Positions 1 through 10,075 are shown, counted from the first letter of the stretch. The stretch: DNA of 64,000 bases from Lutibacter sp. (GCF_016342705.1 NZ_JAEINV010000007.1:62001-126000), one strand, 5' to 3'. Numbers and translations: made by a program. Notes: generated by a model not told the origin, from the sequence alone.

Positions 1-608
1 GTGTCTGCTGCTTGTAAGCACCTGTTAAAATAATTTAAAGTGGCTTCTTTTTGGTGATTTCCATCAAAATAAATAAAATTAAAATTTGTTTTTTCAATAA
101 TTTCTGGTAACGTGTTTTGAAAATTGCCAACTATTAATTGAATGTTTTTTAATTGAAATTGATTAAAAGTTTTTTCTGCAATTTCAGCTGTATTTTTACA
201 TCCTTCAAGGGTGTATATGTTGGAATTAGCATTTCCAATATGTAAAGCACAACTTCCTAAACCAACAGAAGAGCCAATTTCAAGTACATTTTTTGGGTTA
301 AAATATTCAACTAAACGTATTAATAAAAAGGCTTTTTTAGTTGTTATTCCTGCAATTTTTGCAATGTCAGATATTTTACGTGTATTGCTTTTAAAAACTC
401 TAGAACCTTTTCCAAAGTCGGATATTTCAATTTCAGAAGTATTATTCTTTAAGTGCTTTTTAATTTTTTTAAACAATAATATTTTAGCGCGGTTAGTTTT
501 ACTATAAAAACATTTTGTTACTAAATTATAAACAAACGGCGAATGAACTCCATGCTGATTTGTAGATTTTAATAAAAACGAAATATATGTAGAAATTTTA
601 AACCACAT
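1..608 (-). CDS. Class I SAM-dependent methyltransferase, 3' end outside the window
   Basis: The reading frame opens at an ATG on the minus strand (606-608, protein begins MWFKISTYIS) and stays open for 202 codons to the left edge, so the C-terminus is missing. Around residues 105-120 it has the SAM-binding motif I pattern VLEIGSSVGLGS, followed by an acidic strand end (YTLEG) and a later YFDG, the usual Rossmann methyltransferase layout. An O-methyltransferase-like role is plausible, but the substrate cannot be told. It is divergent from the polysaccharide export genes at 695, so it may or may not relate to them. The family call is reasonably firm and the function open. Confidence 0.75.
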   Translation of the reverse strand, partial: MWFKISTYISFLLKSTNQHGVHSPFVYNLVTKCFYSKTNRAKILLFKKIKKHLKNNTSEIEISDFGKGSRVFKSNTRKISDIAKIAGITTKKAFLLIRLVEYFNPKNVLEIGSSVGLGSCALHIGNANSNIYTLEGCKNTAEIAEKTFNQFQLKNIQLIVGNFQNTLPEIIEKTNFNFIYFDGNHQKEATLNYFNRCLQAAD

Positions 609-666
609 GAATGCTTATTTTAATGCGAAAATAATAGAAAAATTATTTTAATAAGCGATTTAAAAT

Positions 667-674
667 TATATTTG
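667..674 (+). promoter_or_regulatory. -7 promoter element of the polysaccharide export operon
   Basis: TATATTTG matches the Bacteroidota -7 consensus TAnnTTTG and lies 20 bases before the ATG at 695. No good TTG -33 element is seen at the expected distance. Confidence 0.6.
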
Positions 675-694
675 CCTTACCCACATTTAATTTT

Positions 695-1477
695 ATGAGA
701 AAAATATTTTTATACCTTATTTTTATTGCAATTTGTTCATCTTGTGTTTCTACAAAACAAATGACCTATTTTCAAGGAGAGCCTGTTAGTAAATCGGATA
801 TTTATAAATTGAATAATGAGCCTTATCGTTTGCAAGTAAATGACATTTTATATATTGATATTAAAGCTGAAAACCCTGAAATAGTCTCGTTATTTAAAAG
901 TGGTGGAAGCAATGGAAGTGGAGTTTCTTCAAGTAGCGGAGGTTTGTACTTTAGTGGGTATACAATTGATAGACACGGAAATATTAGAATTCCATATATT
1001 GGAGATTTAAATGTGTTGGGTTATACGGAAAAGGAGGTAAGAGAAAAAATTGAAGTTGAATTGGGTAAGTTTTTAAAAAATCCCGAACTAGTTTTTGTAA
1101 CTGTTAAGTTAGCTGGAATTAGATTTGTGGTTACTGGTGAAGTTGGTTCACCTGGAACTATTAATTTAATGCAAAATCAAGTAACCATTATTGATGCTAT
1201 TGCCAATGCAGGAGAAATTTCTGAATTGGGAAATAAGCAAGAAGTTACAGTGATTAGAAAATCTTTAGATGGCGTTAAAAAATACCAATTAGATTTTACT
1301 AAAATTGAAGTTTTTGAATCTGAAAATTTTTACGTACAACCAAATGATATTATTTATGTAGCTCCTTTAAGACAAAAATCGTGGGGAACAGGAACAACAG
1401 GTTTACAAACTTTTTCTACTGCAGTAACAATTTTATCATTTTTGGTAAGTTCTGTATTATTAGTTAAAAATATATAA
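695..1477 (+). CDS. Wza-like polysaccharide export lipoprotein
   Basis: A 260-residue outer membrane polysaccharide export protein. It starts with a lipoprotein signal ending in a lipobox with Cys17 (CSSC). A Poly_export domain follows from about residue 44 (YRLQVNDILYIDI), then an SLBB-type segment near 145-200 (VVTGEVGSPGTINL). A hydrophobic C-terminal segment spans about 240-260 and may be the outer membrane helix seen in Wza. It lies 8 bp before the tyrosine kinase gene and is certainly co-transcribed with it. In known systems this protein forms the outer membrane exit pore for capsule or exopolysaccharide. The glycosyltransferases and polymerase that would define the product are not in the window. 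Confidence 0.9.
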   Translation: MRKIFLYLIFIAICSSCVSTKQMTYFQGEPVSKSDIYKLNNEPYRLQVNDILYIDIKAENPEIVSLFKSGGSNGSGVSSSSGGLYFSGYTIDRHGNIRIPYIGDLNVLGYTEKEVREKIEVELGKFLKNPELVFVTVKLAGIRFVVTGEVGSPGTINLMQNQVTIIDAIANAGEISELGNKQEVTVIRKSLDGVKKYQLDFTKIEVFESENFYVQPNDIIYVAPLRQKSWGTGTTGLQTFSTAVTILSFLVSSVLLVKNI

Positions 1478-1485
1478 TAGTTGCA

Positions 1486-3933
1486 ATGAATAATAAATTC
1501 AAATTTGTTGAAAACCAAGGAGATCATATTTCAGATATTAAAGATTATTTATTCAGAATTTTATCTAATTGGAAATGGTTTTTAGTTACAATTCCGGTAG
1601 CACTTGCAATTGCGTATTATTTTAATATTTCTGCTGAAAAAATTTATGGATTAACAAACACTATTGAAGTTAAAGAAAAAAGTAATCCATTATTTTCATC
1701 AGGAACAAATATAGCTTTCAATTGGGGAGGAGTAAGTGATAAAGTAGAATCTATAAGGAAAGCGTTAACTTCAAGATCTCATAATGAAAGTGTTGTTGAG
1801 GAATTAGAATTTTATATAGATTATTTAAAAGAAGGGCGATTTAGACAAGAGGATGTTTATGGAATGACTCCTTTTAAAATTATATTACAACCAAATCAAT
1901 TTCAGCTGTTAAATACGCCTATAAAAATTGATTTTATAGATGAAAAAACGGTTAATTTATCAGTAGTTTTTGAAAGTGGAAAAACATATAAATTAATTAA
2001 TTATAAAGATCAATCTACTAAAAAATTTAAATCAGAGACTTCAAATTTTTCTCAAACATTTTCTGCGGATGAATATATAAATTTACCCTTTTTAAAAGGT
2101 CAAATTAGTATAGAATCTATTACTAATGATTTTAAAGGAAAAACCTATTACATTCAATTAAATACAATAAACCAAGTTACGGGCAAATACCAAAATGTAC
2201 GAGCAAAAGGTTTGGCAGGAACTTCATTAATTGAACTTTCATTAACGGGAACAAATAAAAATAGACTGGTTGATTATTTAAACAAAACTGTTGAAGTTTT
2301 AGCAAGGGTTGAATTGGAGCAAAAAACAAATTATGCTAGAAGTACCAAAGAATTTATTGACGCGCAGTTTAAAAACACATCTGATAGTTTAAAATTAATT
2401 GAAACTAATATTGAAGAGTTTAAACAAAAAAATTCAATTTATAATTTATCGGCTGAAGGTGGAGAAATTTTCTCGCAAACTACTGGGTTAGATAAAATGC
2501 AAGAGCGACTTTCAGATAGAATTGTTTATTTTAATAATTTAGAAAATTATATAAAAACGCACACAAACTATTCAAAAATTCCTGCTCCAGCTATTATAAA
2601 TATTGAAGATGGTTCAATTTCTGAAATGGTTGGAAATTTAACGGACTTATCAATAAAAAATGAAAAACTTTCTAAAGAAGTAACGGCAAATCACCCTTCA
2701 TTAATATTAGCAAATCAGCAAATTGAAACCGCTAGAAATGTTTTGTTGGAAAATATATCATCACTTAAAGATGCCACAAAAATTAGTTTAAACAATAGTT
2801 TAAAAAGGCTGAATTCTTATACTTATGAGTTAAATAAGTTACCAAATAAAGAACAAAAATTATTAAATTTTCAAAGAAAATACAGTTTAACAGAATCTAA
2901 CTTTGTGTTTTTAATGCAAAAAAGATATGAAGCAGATATTGCTATTGCAGCAAGTGTTTCAGATATTACAATGTTAGATTCAGCAAAAGATACCGGGCAA
3001 GGATTTATTTTACCGCGTGTGTCATTTAATTATATGATAGCGTTATTATTGGGAATTATTTTACCATTATTTGTAATAATAGCTAAAGAAATCCTGGATA
3101 GTAGAATTCATACAGCAGAAGATATTGAACGTGTTTCGCCTATTCCAATTTTAGGTATTGTAGGGAAAAATACTGCAAAAAATAATTTAGCTGTATTTTT
3201 AAAACCAAAATCTACTGTTGCGGAATCATTTAGAGCATTAAGATCAAATATTCAATTTTTATTTGTTAGAAAATCAAGAGACACCTCTAAAACTGTGATT
3301 GTTACCTCATCAGTAAGTGGTGAAGGAAAAACATTTATTTCTATTAATATGGCTACGGTTTTTGCTTTGGGAGGAAAGAAAACCATATTAGTTGGATTGG
3401 ATTTAAGGAAACCAAAAATATTTGGAGATTTTGATTTAACAAATGATAAAGGAGTTGTTAATTATTTAATTGAAGAAGAAAATATTGAAGGAATTATTCA
3501 GCGTACAACTATTCCAAATTTAGATGTTATTACATCTGGGCCTATACCTCCAAACCCTTCAGAATTATTAATAAGCTCAGCAACTGAAGAATTAATCAGT
3601 TATTTAAAAGAGCATTACGATTATATAATATTAGATACACCACCAATTGGTTTAGTGAGTGATGCCATTGAATTGCTTAAATATGCAGATTCTACAATTT
3701 ATGTGGTGAGACAAGGATATTCTCAAAAGGGAATGTTACGTATGATTAATGAAAAATACAAAAAAGAAGAAATATCAAATATCAGCATTGTTTTAAATGA
3801 TTTTAAAATTAAAACAAAATATGGATATGGTTACGGATATGGCTACGGATATGGTGGTTATGGCAATTACTCGAATGGATATCATGAAAATGATAAAAAT
3901 TCTTTTTTCAGTAAAATTTTCAAGAAAAAATAA
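1486..3933 (+). CDS. Wzc-like polysaccharide co-polymerase / BY-type tyrosine kinase
   Basis: An 815-residue inner membrane protein controlling polysaccharide chain length and export. It has an N-terminal Wzz segment with one membrane helix (about residues 31-48), a long periplasmic region with helical coiled-coil stretches (about 270-480), a second membrane helix (about 508-530) and a cytoplasmic kinase domain. The kinase shows Walker A GEGKT at 612-616, Walker A' LVGLDLRKPK near 636-646 and Walker B IILDTPP near 712. The C-terminus (about 779-803) is a tyrosine cluster of alternating Gly-Tyr, the usual autophosphorylation tail of this family. It pairs with the upstream Wza-like lipoprotein. 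No cognate Wzb-type phosphatase gene is adjacent. Confidence 0.93.
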   Translation: MNNKFKFVENQGDHISDIKDYLFRILSNWKWFLVTIPVALAIAYYFNISAEKIYGLTNTIEVKEKSNPLFSSGTNIAFNWGGVSDKVESIRKALTSRSHNESVVEELEFYIDYLKEGRFRQEDVYGMTPFKIILQPNQFQLLNTPIKIDFIDEKTVNLSVVFESGKTYKLINYKDQSTKKFKSETSNFSQTFSADEYINLPFLKGQISIESITNDFKGKTYYIQLNTINQVTGKYQNVRAKGLAGTSLIELSLTGTNKNRLVDYLNKTVEVLARVELEQKTNYARSTKEFIDAQFKNTSDSLKLIETNIEEFKQKNSIYNLSAEGGEIFSQTTGLDKMQERLSDRIVYFNNLENYIKTHTNYSKIPAPAIINIEDGSISEMVGNLTDLSIKNEKLSKEVTANHPSLILANQQIETARNVLLENISSLKDATKISLNNSLKRLNSYTYELNKLPNKEQKLLNFQRKYSLTESNFVFLMQKRYEADIAIAASVSDITMLDSAKDTGQGFILPRVSFNYMIALLLGIILPLFVIIAKEILDSRIHTAEDIERVSPIPILGIVGKNTAKNNLAVFLKPKSTVAESFRALRSNIQFLFVRKSRDTSKTVIVTSSVSGEGKTFISINMATVFALGGKKTILVGLDLRKPKIFGDFDLTNDKGVVNYLIEEENIEGIIQRTTIPNLDVITSGPIPPNPSELLISSATEELISYLKEHYDYIILDTPPIGLVSDAIELLKYADSTIYVVRQGYSQKGMLRMINEKYKKEEISNISIVLNDFKIKTKYGYGYGYGYGYGGYGNYSNGYHENDKNSFFSKIFKKK

Positions 3934-3936
3934 GAG

Positions 3937-5175
3937 TTAAATTTCAATACCTTCAATAAAAACTTTTTCAATTTGGTGATTTCCAAATGAATATGGAATA
4001 AAATTATAGCTAGGTATTTTTTTAGTAACTATAAAATTAGCTTTTTTACCTCTACAAATACTTCCGTGAGTTTTTTCTAAACCCATAGCGTAGGCGCCGT
4101 TTATAGTGGCTGCATTTATAGCTTCTTCAGGAGTCATTTTCATTTTAACACATGCAGTTGAAACAACAAAATTCATATTTCCAGATGGCGTAGAACCTGG
4201 ATTATAATCAGTTGCAAGAGCTAAAGGTAATCCTGCATCTATCATTTTTCTTGCCGGAGTATATGGAATACTTAAAAAATAGGAGCAAGAAGGCAATGCA
4301 ACCGGCATTGTAATGGTATTTTTCAGACATTCAATATCTTCTTCTCTCATTTCCTCTAAATGATCTACAGAAAGTGCGTTGTATTTAACGCCAGCTTGGA
4401 CTCCTCCAATTGCATTAAATTGATTTACATGAATTTTTGGTTGTAACCCATAAACTTTTCCCGCTTCTAATAATTGATTTGTATCTTCAACAGAAAAGTA
4501 ACCTGTTTCACAAAATATATCAATAAATTCGGCTAAATTTTCTTTCGCAACTTGTGGTAAAATAGTATCTATTACATCTTTTAAATAATCACTTTTTCTA
4601 TTTTTATATTCATTTGGCAAAGCGTGAGCTCCTAAAAAGGTAGCTTTTATTGCTATAGGATAATTTTCCTTTAATTTTTTTATAACGTTTAGCATTTTTA
4701 ATTCAGCTTCTTTTGTTAAGCCATAGCCAGATTTTATTTCAACAGCACCAGTTCCCAAATGCATTATTTCTTCCAAACGCAGGGCAGATTGTGAGTATAA
4801 ATCTTCTTCACTAGTTTTTTGTAAAAGTTTTGCAGAATTTAAAATACCACCACCCTTATTTGCAATTTGTTCATAGGTAAGTCCATTAATTCTATCTACA
4901 AATTCTTGAGATCTGTTACCTGCATAAACAATATGTGTATGACTGTCACACCAAGTTGGCAAAATTAATTTATCTGTAACATCAAAAATTTTATCAAAAT
5001 AAATATTATTAGGAAAACTTTCCATGAAACCAAAATCAGAAATAATATCATTTTCAATAATTAAAAAAGCGTTCTTTATCGTTGGAAGATTATTCATTTC
5101 TTTTCCTGAGACGTATTTTTTTGGTGAATCTTCAATTTGAATTAACTCTTTTATATTAATAAATGCATTTTTCAT
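3937..5175 (-). CDS. hutI: Imidazolonepropionase
   Basis: A 412-residue amidohydrolase that hydrolyses 4-imidazolone-5-propanoate to N-formimino-glutamate in histidine degradation. The metal-binding residues of the family are visible: HxH at His79/His81 (DSHTH), His184 (LGAHALP), His249 (IHVNQF), His272 (DHLEE) and Asp323 (ATDYNPGS). The length fits the family (about 405-415). It is transcribed convergently with the wzc-like gene, only three bases apart. The other hut genes (hutH, hutU, hutG/F) are not in this window, so it is an isolated member of the pathway here. A -7 element lies upstream at 5197-5204. Confidence 0.95.
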   Translation of the reverse strand: MKNAFINIKELIQIEDSPKKYVSGKEMNNLPTIKNAFLIIENDIISDFGFMESFPNNIYFDKIFDVTDKLILPTWCDSHTHIVYAGNRSQEFVDRINGLTYEQIANKGGGILNSAKLLQKTSEEDLYSQSALRLEEIMHLGTGAVEIKSGYGLTKEAELKMLNVIKKLKENYPIAIKATFLGAHALPNEYKNRKSDYLKDVIDTILPQVAKENLAEFIDIFCETGYFSVEDTNQLLEAGKVYGLQPKIHVNQFNAIGGVQAGVKYNALSVDHLEEMREEDIECLKNTITMPVALPSCSYFLSIPYTPARKMIDAGLPLALATDYNPGSTPSGNMNFVVSTACVKMKMTPEEAINAATINGAYAMGLEKTHGSICRGKKANFIVTKKIPSYNFIPYSFGNHQIEKVFIEGIEI

Positions 5176-5196
5176 ATTTTGAACTAAAATTTAATT

Positions 5197-5204
5197 CAAA
5201 TATA
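5197..5204 (-). promoter_or_regulatory. -7 promoter element of hutI
   Basis: On the minus strand this reads TATATTTG, 21 bases before the hutI ATG. It matches the consensus TAnnTTTG; no -33 TTG is evident at 19-23 bases. Confidence 0.55.
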
Positions 5205-5304
5205 CTATTATTTTATAGAGTATTTAATGAAGATTTTTTTTGAAAACGTGACAAATGTCACAAAAATTAATTTAAAATAAAGTGGTAAACCAGTTCATAT
5301 GGAG

Positions 5305-5312
5305 TATCTTTG
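5305..5312 (+). promoter_or_regulatory. -7 promoter element of pta-ackA
   Basis: TATCTTTG matches TAnnTTTG, 15 bases before the ATG at 5328. A TTG inside it (5310-5312) could be misread as an earlier start codon. Its place within the promoter argues for the ATG. Confidence 0.6.
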
Positions 5313-5327
5313 CAAAAAATTATTAGA

Positions 5328-7421
5328 ATGAATAAAGCTATATATATAGCAACAAGTGAGGCCAATAGTGGTAAGTCAATTGTTGCTTTAGGACTCATGA
5401 GAATGCTGTTAGGGAAAACTGCAAAAGTTGGGTATTTTAGGCCAATAATTGATGGTCATAAAGGAGGTAAAAAGGATAATCATATTAATACAATAATATC
5501 TCATTTTGAGTTAGATATGAATCCAAGTGAAGCTTTTGCTTTTACACGTGCTGAATTTATAAGTAAGAGAAACCAAGGAAAAGAAAGTGAAATATTTGAC
5601 ACCATTATTGAAAAATACAAAGCAATAGAGGAAAAGAATGATTTTGTATTGGTTGAAGGAAGTGATTTTTCTGGTGAAGGAACTGCTATTGAATTAGATG
5701 CAAATATTTTGGTGGCTAAAAATTTAGGTATTCCTGCAATAATAGTTTCAAGTGGAGTTGGAAAAACATTGGATGAATTTATAAATGGTTTACACTTGGC
5801 CTATGATTCTTTTAGAGAAAAAGAAGTGAAAGTTTTGGCAGTAATTGCCAATAAAGTTCAGGAAAAAAATATTGAAATTGTAAGAGAAGGTGTTGAGAAA
5901 AATTTACCTAAGGATGTTTCTGTAAATGTAATTCCATTAATTCCGTCATTACAAAACCCAACAATTAAAGAAATTGCAAAAGCCATTGATGCAAAAGTAT
6001 TGTTTGGAAAAGAGTTTATAAATAATCAAACTACAACGTTTAAAGTTGGAGCAATGCAGTTAAGAAATTATTTAACGCATTTAGAACAAGATTGTTTAAT
6101 TATAACACCTGGCGATAGAGCCGATATTATTTTAGGAGCGTTGCAAGCAAATATATCTAGCAATTATCCGTCTATTTCAGGAATTGTGCTAACTGGTGGA
6201 ATTTTACCAGAAGAACCAATAGTTAAACTAATAGAAGGATTACAACAAATTGTTCCAATATTAACTGTAAATGGTGGAACTTTTGATGTTGCAAATAAAA
6301 TAGGCGCCGTTCGCTCTCATATGTATGCGGAAAATAAAGAGAAAATAATTACATCGTTAAATATTTTCGATAAATATTGTGATGCTGAGAAATTAACAGA
6401 AAAATTTGTAACATTTAAAAATAATGGGATTACTCCTAAAATGTTTCAATATAATTTGTTGAAAAGAGCAAAAACAGCAAGAAAACATATAGTATTACCT
6501 GAGGGAAATGATGATAGAATTATTGCTGCTGCAGTTCGTTTAATTCAAATGGATATTGTTGATTTAACTATTTTAGGTGATAAAAATAAAATTGAAGAAA
6601 CTGTACTTAGATTAGGGTTGAAAATGGATTTTGAGAAAGTTTCAATTATTAATCCGCTAGATTCTGAATATTATAATGATTTTGTAAATACTTTATTTGA
6701 ACTAAGAAAAAACAAAGGAGTTACAAAAGAAATTGCAGAAGATTTATTGAGTGATGTTTCTTATTTTGGAACAATGATGGTATATAAAGGCTTGGCAGAC
6801 GGAATGGTTTCTGGAGCAGCACATACTACTCAACATACAATTAAACCAGCACTACAATTTGTAAAAACCAAACCAGGTGTTTCAGTTGTTTCATCGGTTT
6901 TCTTTATGTGTTTAGATGATAGAGTATCTGTTTTTGGAGATTGTGCAATTAATCCAAATCCTACTGCAGAACAGTTAGCTGAAATTGCAATTTCTTCAGC
7001 AGAATCAAGTATTAACTTTGGAATTGAACCAAAAATAGCAATGCTTTCATACTCTTCAGGAGCTTCAGGTAAAGGTGAAGATGTAGATATTGTAAGAAGA
7101 GCTACTGAAATAGTAAAAGAAAAACGACCAGATTTAAAAATTGAAGGACCAATTCAATATGATGCTGCGGTAGATCCTGCAGTTGGTAAAAGTAAAATGC
7201 CAAACTCAGAAGTTGCAGGGCAAGCAAATGTGTTAATTTTCCCTGATTTAAATACAGGAAACAACACCTATAAAGCTGTGCAAAGAGAAACAGGAGCATT
7301 AGCAATTGGCCCAATGTTACAAGGTTTAAACAAACCAGTGAACGATTTAAGTAGAGGTTGTACAATTGACGATATTTTTAATACAGTAATATTAACTGCA
7401 ATACAAGCACAAGGTTTATAA
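5328..7421 (+). CDS. pta: Phosphate acetyltransferase (long form)
   Basis: Converts acetyl-CoA and phosphate to acetyl phosphate and CoA. From the ATG at 5328 it is 697 residues, the long three-domain type. An N-terminal P-loop BioD-like domain carries a nucleotide-binding loop at residues 8-17 (ATSEANSGKS). A central DRTGG-type regulatory domain follows (about 210-320, TPGDRADI). The C-terminal PTA catalytic domain runs from about 370, with RPDLKIEGPIQYDAA and SKMPNSEVAGQAN. I prefer the ATG at 5328 over an in-frame TTG at 5310 because the TTG lies inside the -7 element. The stop codon overlaps the ackA start by one base (TAATG), so the two are translationally coupled. Confidence 0.95.
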   Translation: MNKAIYIATSEANSGKSIVALGLMRMLLGKTAKVGYFRPIIDGHKGGKKDNHINTIISHFELDMNPSEAFAFTRAEFISKRNQGKESEIFDTIIEKYKAIEEKNDFVLVEGSDFSGEGTAIELDANILVAKNLGIPAIIVSSGVGKTLDEFINGLHLAYDSFREKEVKVLAVIANKVQEKNIEIVREGVEKNLPKDVSVNVIPLIPSLQNPTIKEIAKAIDAKVLFGKEFINNQTTTFKVGAMQLRNYLTHLEQDCLIITPGDRADIILGALQANISSNYPSISGIVLTGGILPEEPIVKLIEGLQQIVPILTVNGGTFDVANKIGAVRSHMYAENKEKIITSLNIFDKYCDAEKLTEKFVTFKNNGITPKMFQYNLLKRAKTARKHIVLPEGNDDRIIAAAVRLIQMDIVDLTILGDKNKIEETVLRLGLKMDFEKVSIINPLDSEYYNDFVNTLFELRKNKGVTKEIAEDLLSDVSYFGTMMVYKGLADGMVSGAAHTTQHTIKPALQFVKTKPGVSVVSSVFFMCLDDRVSVFGDCAINPNPTAEQLAEIAISSAESSINFGIEPKIAMLSYSSGASGKGEDVDIVRRATEIVKEKRPDLKIEGPIQYDAAVDPAVGKSKMPNSEVAGQANVLIFPDLNTGNNTYKAVQRETGALAIGPMLQGLNKPVNDLSRGCTIDDIFNTVILTAIQAQGL

Positions 7422-8605
7422 TGAAAATTTTAATAATTAATTCAGGTAGTTCTTCCATTAAATATCAACTATTTAAAATGCCTCAAGAAGAAGTAATTTG
7501 TTCAGGATTAGTAGAAAGAATTGGATTGGCAAATCCAGAAATTCACTACAAATCAAATAATCATTCTATTGATAAAATTTGTGAAATTCCAAATCATGAA
7601 ATTGGTTTAGGAAAAGTAGTGAAATTTTTATTAGATGAAGAAGTAGGTGTCATAAAATCTACTTCTGAAATAATAGCTGTTGGACATAGAGTAGTGCATG
7701 GTGGTGCTGCTTTTTCTAATACAGTAGTTATTGATGAAAAAGTAAAGGATATAATAAAAGAATTATTTCCATTAGCTCCTTTACATAACCCAGCAAATTA
7801 TGAAGGAATTATAGTAGCAGAAACCATGTTTCCTTCGGCAACACAAATAGCTGTTTTTGATACTGCTTTTCATCAAACTATGCCAACAAAAGCATATAAA
7901 TATGCAATTCCTAATAAATTCCTAAACGTAAATAAAATTCGTAGATATGGTTTTCATGGTACAAGTCACAAATTTGTAACTGAAAAGGCAATTGAACATT
8001 TAGGTGCAAAAAGCTCAAAAATAATCACAATTCATTTAGGAAATGGATGCAGTATGACAGCTGTAAAAGATGGAAAAAGTGTTGATACTTCATTAGGTTT
8101 TGGTCCAAATGAAGGCTTAATTATGGGAAGTAGAAGTGGAGATGTAGATCAAGCAATTATATTTCATTTAGTGAATAATTTAGATTATAGCATTGATGAA
8201 GTGAACAATATATTACTTAGAGATAGCGGTATGACAGGTTTAACCGGTCACAGCGATTTAAGAGACATTGAAAAACTTGCAGCGCAAGGAAATGAAGACT
8301 GTAAGTTAGCTTTAGATATGAGTGCTTATAGAATTAAACAATACATAGGTAAGTATGTAGCCGTTTTAAATGGGTTAGATGCTATTATATTTACTGCTGG
8401 AGTTGGTGAAAATTCTATAGTACTTAGAAAATTGATTTGTGAGGAAATGGAATTTTTTGGAATTGAAATTGATGAAGAAAAAAACAACGTTAAAGCAAGA
8501 AAATTAACTGAAATTCATTCAGAAAAATCAAAAGTAAAAATTGTTGTAATTCCAACCAATGAAGAGTTAGAAATTGCAAAACAATCTTTTCAATTATTAA
8601 ATTAA
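7421..8605 (+). CDS. ackA: Acetate kinase
   Basis: A 394-residue ASKHA-fold kinase that interconverts acetyl phosphate plus ADP with acetate plus ATP. It has the N-terminal phosphate motif NSGSSSIKYQLF (Asn7 and following), the substrate-site segment FDTAFHQTMP (Asp147), the HLGNGCS adenosine-site motif near 205, and FTAGVGENS near the C-terminus. The length is typical. It overlaps pta by one base and completes the substrate-level phosphorylation and acetate overflow route. A shared bidirectional terminator follows. Confidence 0.96.
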   Translation: MKILIINSGSSSIKYQLFKMPQEEVICSGLVERIGLANPEIHYKSNNHSIDKICEIPNHEIGLGKVVKFLLDEEVGVIKSTSEIIAVGHRVVHGGAAFSNTVVIDEKVKDIIKELFPLAPLHNPANYEGIIVAETMFPSATQIAVFDTAFHQTMPTKAYKYAIPNKFLNVNKIRRYGFHGTSHKFVTEKAIEHLGAKSSKIITIHLGNGCSMTAVKDGKSVDTSLGFGPNEGLIMGSRSGDVDQAIIFHLVNNLDYSIDEVNNILLRDSGMTGLTGHSDLRDIEKLAAQGNEDCKLALDMSAYRIKQYIGKYVAVLNGLDAIIFTAGVGENSIVLRKLICEEMEFFGIEIDEEKNNVKARKLTEIHSEKSKVKIVVIPTNEELEIAKQSFQLLN

Positions 8606-8624
8606 TTACAAAGATTTTATATAA

Positions 8625-8656
8625 AAAAAAGCGTTGAAGAAATTCAGCGCTTTTTT
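8625..8656. terminator. Bidirectional terminator between ackA and fumC
   Basis: A 14-bp stem (one G-U wobble) of A-tract plus GCGTTGAA against TTCAGCGC plus T-tract, with a four-base loop. It sits between two convergent genes and has T runs on both strands. Confidence 0.85.
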
Positions 8657-8677
8657 ATTTTATCAATATAATAATTC

Positions 8678-10075
8678 TTATTTCAAAGAACCAATCATAT
8701 CTTCAGGTTTTACCCATTCATCATATTGTTCTGGAGTTAAATACCCTAAACGAACGGCTTCTTCCTTTAATGTTGTTCCATTTTTATGTGCAGTAGTTGC
8801 AATTTCTGCAGCTTTGTAATACCCAATTTTTGGGTTTAAAGCAGTAACTAACATTAAAGAATTATTTACTAATTCAGAAATACGAGAATGATTTGGTTCA
8901 ATGCCAATGGCACAGTTTTCATTAAAACTAGCACAGGCATCTCCAATTAAACGAGCCGATTGTAAAAAGTTAACCGCCATAACAGGTTTAAAAACATTTA
9001 ATTCATAATGACCTTGAGATCCTCCAAAAGTAATGGTAACATCGTTACCAATAACTTGTGCACAAACCATTGTTAATGCTTCAGACTGAGTAGGATTTAC
9101 TTTTCCTGGCATAATTGAACTTCCTGGCTCGTTAGCTGGAATTATTAATTCACCAATTCCTGAACGTGGGCCAGAAGCCATCATTCTAATATCGTTGGCG
9201 ATTTTATTTAAAGAAACTGCTAATTGTTTTAATGCGCCATGGCTTTCAACAATAGCATCATGTGATGCTAATGCTTCAAATTTATTTTCTGCAGAAATAA
9301 AAGGAAGTCCAGTAAATTCAGCAATTTTTTGAGCAACTAAAACGTCATATCCTTTTGGAGTATTTAATCCTGTACCAACGGCTGTTCCTCCTAAAGCTAA
9401 CTCAGCTAAATGAGGTAACGTATTTTTTAACGCTTTTATACCATGATTTAATTGAGAAACATAACCAGAGAATTCTTGTCCTAATGTTAAAGGAGTTGCA
9501 TCCATAAGGTGTGTTCTACCAATTTTAACAACAGCTGCAAATTCTATGGATTTGGACAGTAAAGTATCTCTTAATTTTTCAACACCAGGAATTGTTATTT
9601 CTGCAATCATTTTATAACATGCAATATGCATTCCAGTAGGAAAAGTATCATTACTAGATTGTGATTTGTTCACATCATCATTTGCTTGAATTACCTGTTC
9701 GCCTTCACCAATCACATTCCCTGAAATTTCCTGTGCTCTGTTTGCAATAACTTCATTCACATTCATATTACTTTGAGTGCCAGAACCTGTTTGCCAAATT
9801 ACCAATGGGAATTGATCATCTAATTTTCCTGCTAAAATTTCATCACAAACATCTGAAATTAAATCTCTTTTTTTTGAAGAAAGTACGCCTAAATCACAAT
9901 TTGCGTGTGCTGCTGCTTTTTTAAGGTAGGCAAAACCGTAAACAATTTCCAAAGGCATGGATCCAGAAGGGCCAATTCTAAAGTTGTTTTTAGATCTTTC
10001 TGTTTGAGCTCCCCAATAGTTAGCACCAGGAACTTTAACTTCCCCCATGGTGTCTTTTTCAATTCTGTATTTCAT
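8678..10075 (-). CDS. fumC: Fumarate hydratase, class II
   Basis: A 465-residue member of the fumarase/aspartase superfamily that hydrates fumarate to malate in the TCA cycle without an iron-sulfur cluster. It has the superfamily signature [11 protein letters not shown] at about 317-328, and the N-terminal substrate elements [12 protein letters not shown] and [16 protein letters not shown]. The start [13 protein letters not shown] is the usual N-terminus. It is divergent from a class I fumarase at 10312, so the genome has both unrelated forms side by side. The 236-base spacer between them should hold both promoters; only the fumA-side -7 box is clear. Confidence 0.96.
   Translation of the reverse strand: MKYRIEKDTMGEVKVPGANYWGAQTERSKNNFRIGPSGSMPLEIVYGFAYLKKAAAHANCDLGVLSSKKRDLISDVCDEILAGKLDDQFPLVIWQTGSGTQSNMNVNEVIANRAQEISGNVIGEGEQVIQANDDVNKSQSSNDTFPTGMHIACYKMIAEITIPGVEKLRDTLLSKSIEFAAVVKIGRTHLMDATPLTLGQEFSGYVSQLNHGIKALKNTLPHLAELALGGTAVGTGLNTPKGYDVLVAQKIAEFTGLPFISAENKFEALASHDAIVESHGALKQLAVSLNKIANDIRMMASGPRSGIGELIIPANEPGSSIMPGKVNPTQSEALTMVCAQVIGNDVTITFGGSQGHYELNVFKPVMAVNFLQSARLIGDACASFNENCAIGIEPNHSRISELVNNSLMLVTALNPKIGYYKAAEIATTAHKNGTTLKEEAVRLGYLTPEQYDEWVKPEDMIGSLK

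Noticed and set aside
211-507. Plus-strand open frame at the left edge
   Set aside because: It is antisense to the methyltransferase frame, which has a clear SAM-binding motif and stays open to the window edge.
5310-5327. TTG start for pta at 5310
   Set aside because: The TTG is part of the -7 element TATCTTTG; the ATG at 5328 gives the expected N-terminus.
7102-7365. Minus-strand open frame inside pta
   Set aside because: A Leu-rich shadow of a strongly coding region, with no start context or family likeness. Similar shadow frames (for example within fumA, ppdK and hisS) were left out for the same reason.
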